From the NCBI GenBank assembly GCA_945870085.1, contig CAMBQX010000075.1, positions 1 through 8,340 on the forward strand: a DNA stretch of 8,340 bases, given 5' to 3'. A program made the translations under genes and the position numbers. Positions 7,449-8,340 of this stretch are shown here, in pieces. The DNA is from Bifidobacterium breve (GTDB lineage: Bacteria > Actinomycetota > Actinomycetes > S36-B12). Within the stretch, counting starts at the first letter, position 1, and every line of letters starts with the position of its first letter. A model generated the notes under the pieces. It was not told the origin of the DNA. It did no database searches and was given only the letters and a program-made list of their open reading frames with translations.

Positions 7449-7843
7449 GGGAGGATCGCGATCCCTTCTATTTCGAGTAACGCTGCGTCGTCATAGAGCC
7501 GGGTTACCCCGATCAAGGTCATAGCTGGGTAATCACGACCGATGAGCCGGTGCCAAATCTGCCCGATTTCTTTAGCGTGCCCGCGATAGTCGACCGGATC
7601 AACCGAATAGATGGTCAGTTTCGCCAACTGCGATGGGGTGCCGCCGGACGCCTCAAGGGCTACCAGCAAATTTGTGAGCACCTGCTCGAATTGCTCGACA
7701 ATGGTTTCGCCGACAATCGCGCCATCGATATTCGAAGCGGTCTGCCCAGCAAGTAACACCAAAGTGGTGCCCTCAGCAACCACTACATGGCTAAAACCGA
7801 TGGGTGGGGCGAGTTCGGGCGGGTTGATCCTTCGCACTGTCAT
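7445..7843 (-). CDS. RidA (YjgF/YER057c/UK114) family protein lacking the catalytic arginine
   Basis: This 132-residue single-domain protein belongs to the RidA/YjgF superfamily of small trimeric cytosolic proteins. Recognisable parts are VLLAGQTASNIDGAIVG (29-45), the helix QFEQVLTNLLVALEASGGTP (51-70), KLTIYSVD (75-82) and the C-terminal strand ALLEIEGIAI (121-130). Canonical RidA deaminates reactive enamines/imines such as 2-aminoacrylate and needs an arginine in the motif PARS (Arg105 in E. coli). Here the matching segment reads YPAMTLIGVTRL, with Met108 in that place, although the Glu of EIE is kept. It is therefore more likely one of the Rid subgroups without classical imine deaminase activity. 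The ATG has only a weak AAGGG eight bases upstream. It is the first gene of the minus-strand operon and its TGA overlaps the next GTG by four bases. Its role in the pathway is unknown. Confidence 0.88.
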   Translation of the reverse strand: MTVRRINPPELAPPIGFSHVVVAEGTTLVLLAGQTASNIDGAIVGETIVEQFEQVLTNLLVALEASGGTPSQLAKLTIYSVDPVDYRGHAKEIGQIWHRLIGRDYPAMTLIGVTRLYDDAALLEIEGIAILP

Positions 7844-7880
7844 TACTGCACCCTTCGGCCATCAGTCGCTACACTCAACC

Positions 7881-7896
7881 ACTGCCTTAGGGCAGT
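7881..7896. promoter_or_regulatory. Inverted repeat in the divergent RidA/thiolase gap, candidate operator
   Basis: ACTGCC-TTAG-GGCAGT is a perfect 6+4+6 inverted repeat in the 85-bp non-coding stretch between the minus-strand operon (starts 7843) and the plus-strand small ORF (starts 7929). A TACACT hexamer at 7870-7875 could be a plus-strand -10, which would place the repeat over the transcription start. No good -35 was found, and the repeat differs in sequence from the one at 1447-1462, so a shared regulator is not supported by the sequence. Confidence 0.3.
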
Positions 7897-7928
7897 TTCT
7901 CACCAGGGGGACCGAACAGGAGAGTGCA

Positions 7929-8003
7929 ATGGCGATCCCACTAAGCCTCCTCGATCAGTTCACCGACCCGGGCATAACGCGTATCCTTGTCGATCGACAA
8001 TAA
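7929..8003 (+). CDS. 24-codon ORF ahead of the thiolase, possible leader peptide
   Basis: This short ORF begins at ATG 7929, has a good ribosome-binding site AGGAGAG at 7918-7924, and ends with TAA at 8001-8003, eight bases before the thiolase ATG. The peptide begins MAIPLSLLDQF and ends RILVDRQ. It has no signal peptide, no run of one amino acid typical of attenuators, and no domain. The thiolase start has no visible ribosome-binding site, so ribosomes translating this ORF might deliver translation to it. The frame stays open further upstream to 7611, but that part is antisense to the RidA-like gene and is not taken as coding. It could also be the remnant of a gene, since the first residues faintly recall luciferase-like oxidoreductases, or non-coding. 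Confidence 0.4.
   Translation: MAIPLSLLDQFTDPGITRILVDRQ
7987..8000. repeat. Perfect 14-bp palindrome just upstream of the thiolase start
   Basis: TTGTCGATCGACAA is identical to its reverse complement. It covers the last codons of the 24-codon ORF and ends 11 bases before the thiolase ATG. Its place and symmetry suit a dimeric repressor site acting as a roadblock, or a small RNA hairpin affecting thiolase translation. One such palindrome is not far above chance in a window of this size, so the call rests on position. Confidence 0.3.
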
Positions 8004-8011
8004 TACGACAC

Positions 8012-8340
8012 ATGAGCACCCCCCGTCCTGTTCTTGCTGCAGCCCGCCGGACTCCATTTGGGCGGTATCGCGGTGGCCTGTCTGGCATCCGCACCGATGA
8101 CCTCCTGGGTCAAACGATCGCGGCCCTTATCGCCGCCACCCCGGAACTGGACCCAACTCAAATCGATGACGTAATCATGGGCGACTCCAACGGAGCCGGC
8201 GAAGACAACCGCAATGTCGCCCGAATGGCCGCCCTACTTGCTGGTTTACCGCTGACCGTGCCCGGAGTCACCGTCAATCGTCTCTGTGGCTCCGGTGCCG
8301 AAGCAATCGTCCAAGCGGCCCGGGCCGTTCGCGCCGGTGA
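8012..8340 (+). CDS. Thiolase (acetyl-CoA acyltransferase, beta-ketoadipyl-CoA-thiolase-like), 5' part
   Basis: These are the first 109 codons of a thiolase, which cleaves a 3-oxoacyl-CoA with CoA to acetyl-CoA and a shortened acyl-CoA; full length is usually about 400 residues. The N-terminus reads ARRTPFGRYRGGLSG (11-25) as in degradative thiolases. GEDNRNVARMAALLAGLP (63-80) and VNRLCGSGAEAI (88-99) follow, with the nucleophile Cys92. The GEDNRNVARMA block is especially typical of PcaF/PaaJ beta-ketoadipyl-CoA thiolases, which yield succinyl-CoA plus acetyl-CoA at the end of aromatic degradation. It is also found in other acyltransferases, so the substrate is tentative. The ATG is set by homology; no ribosome-binding site precedes it and the upstream small ORF may couple translation. 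It is divergent from the ligase/mutase operon. The catalytic His and second Cys lie beyond the window. Confidence 0.9.
   Translation, partial: MSTPRPVLAAARRTPFGRYRGGLSGIRTDDLLGQTIAALIAATPELDPTQIDDVIMGDSNGAGEDNRNVARMAALLAGLPLTVPGVTVNRLCGSGAEAIVQAARAVRAG

Noticed and set aside
7453..7464. 12-bp perfect palindrome GGATCGCGATCC near the start of the ADP-forming synthetase.
   Set aside because: It is inside the RidA-like coding sequence, and palindromes of this size are expected about twice by chance in the window.
7929..7961. N-terminus MAIPLSLLDQF resembling luciferase-like flavin monooxygenases, suggesting a gene remnant.
   Set aside because: Only about six residues match, and the rest of the short ORF does not continue the family; it is too little to call a pseudogene.
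8001..8017. TAATACGAC matches the first nine bases of the T7 RNA polymerase promoter.
   Set aside because: The match stops after nine bases, the initiation half is absent, and it overlaps a stop codon and the thiolase start. No phage genes are present.

Overview
The window looks like a chromosomal segment of a bacterium with moderately high GC, most probably an actinobacterium. The grounds are the GTG starts, the SucC and PaaX sequence style, and the B12-binding mutase subunit encoded apart from the catalytic subunit. No phylogenetic marker is present, so the lineage is an inference. Coding density is very high and there is no RNA gene, insertion sequence, CRISPR array or prophage signal.

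Layout from left to right. (1) Minus strand, 1-1375: the 5' part of sucC (succinyl-CoA synthetase beta, cut by the window edge), preceded by the small B12-binding subunit of a methylmalonyl-CoA-mutase-family enzyme. (2) Plus strand, 1490-2320: a PaaX-family regulator, divergent from the small subunit, with a 16-bp inverted repeat in the shared 114-bp promoter region. (3) Minus strand, 7843-2326: a tightly coupled four-gene operon, transcribed as RidA-like protein, ADP-forming acyl-CoA synthetase, AMP-forming acyl-CoA synthetase and large catalytic mutase subunit. The junctions are a GTGA overlap, an abutting TAG/ATG, and another GTGA overlap. The mutase gene converges on the PaaX gene with only 5 bp between stops. 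(4) Plus strand, 7929 to the right edge: a 24-codon ORF with a good ribosome-binding site, then the start of a thiolase resembling the beta-ketoadipyl-CoA thiolase group (PaaJ/PcaF).

Taken together the genes suggest catabolism of a carboxylic acid. It would be activated to its CoA thioester by one or both ligases, rearranged by the two-subunit B12 mutase, cleaved by thiolase where needed, and fed into the TCA cycle as succinyl-CoA, with ATP recovered by SucCD. The regulator between the two mutase subunits is the obvious candidate controller. The large mutase subunit keeps the Tyr/Arg/His that mark carboxylate-bearing substrates such as methylmalonyl-CoA. By manual alignment it has changed several other pocket residues to glycine, phenylalanine or cysteine, so its substrate should not be assumed. 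No epimerase, propionyl-CoA carboxylase or MeaB-type chaperone is visible in the window.
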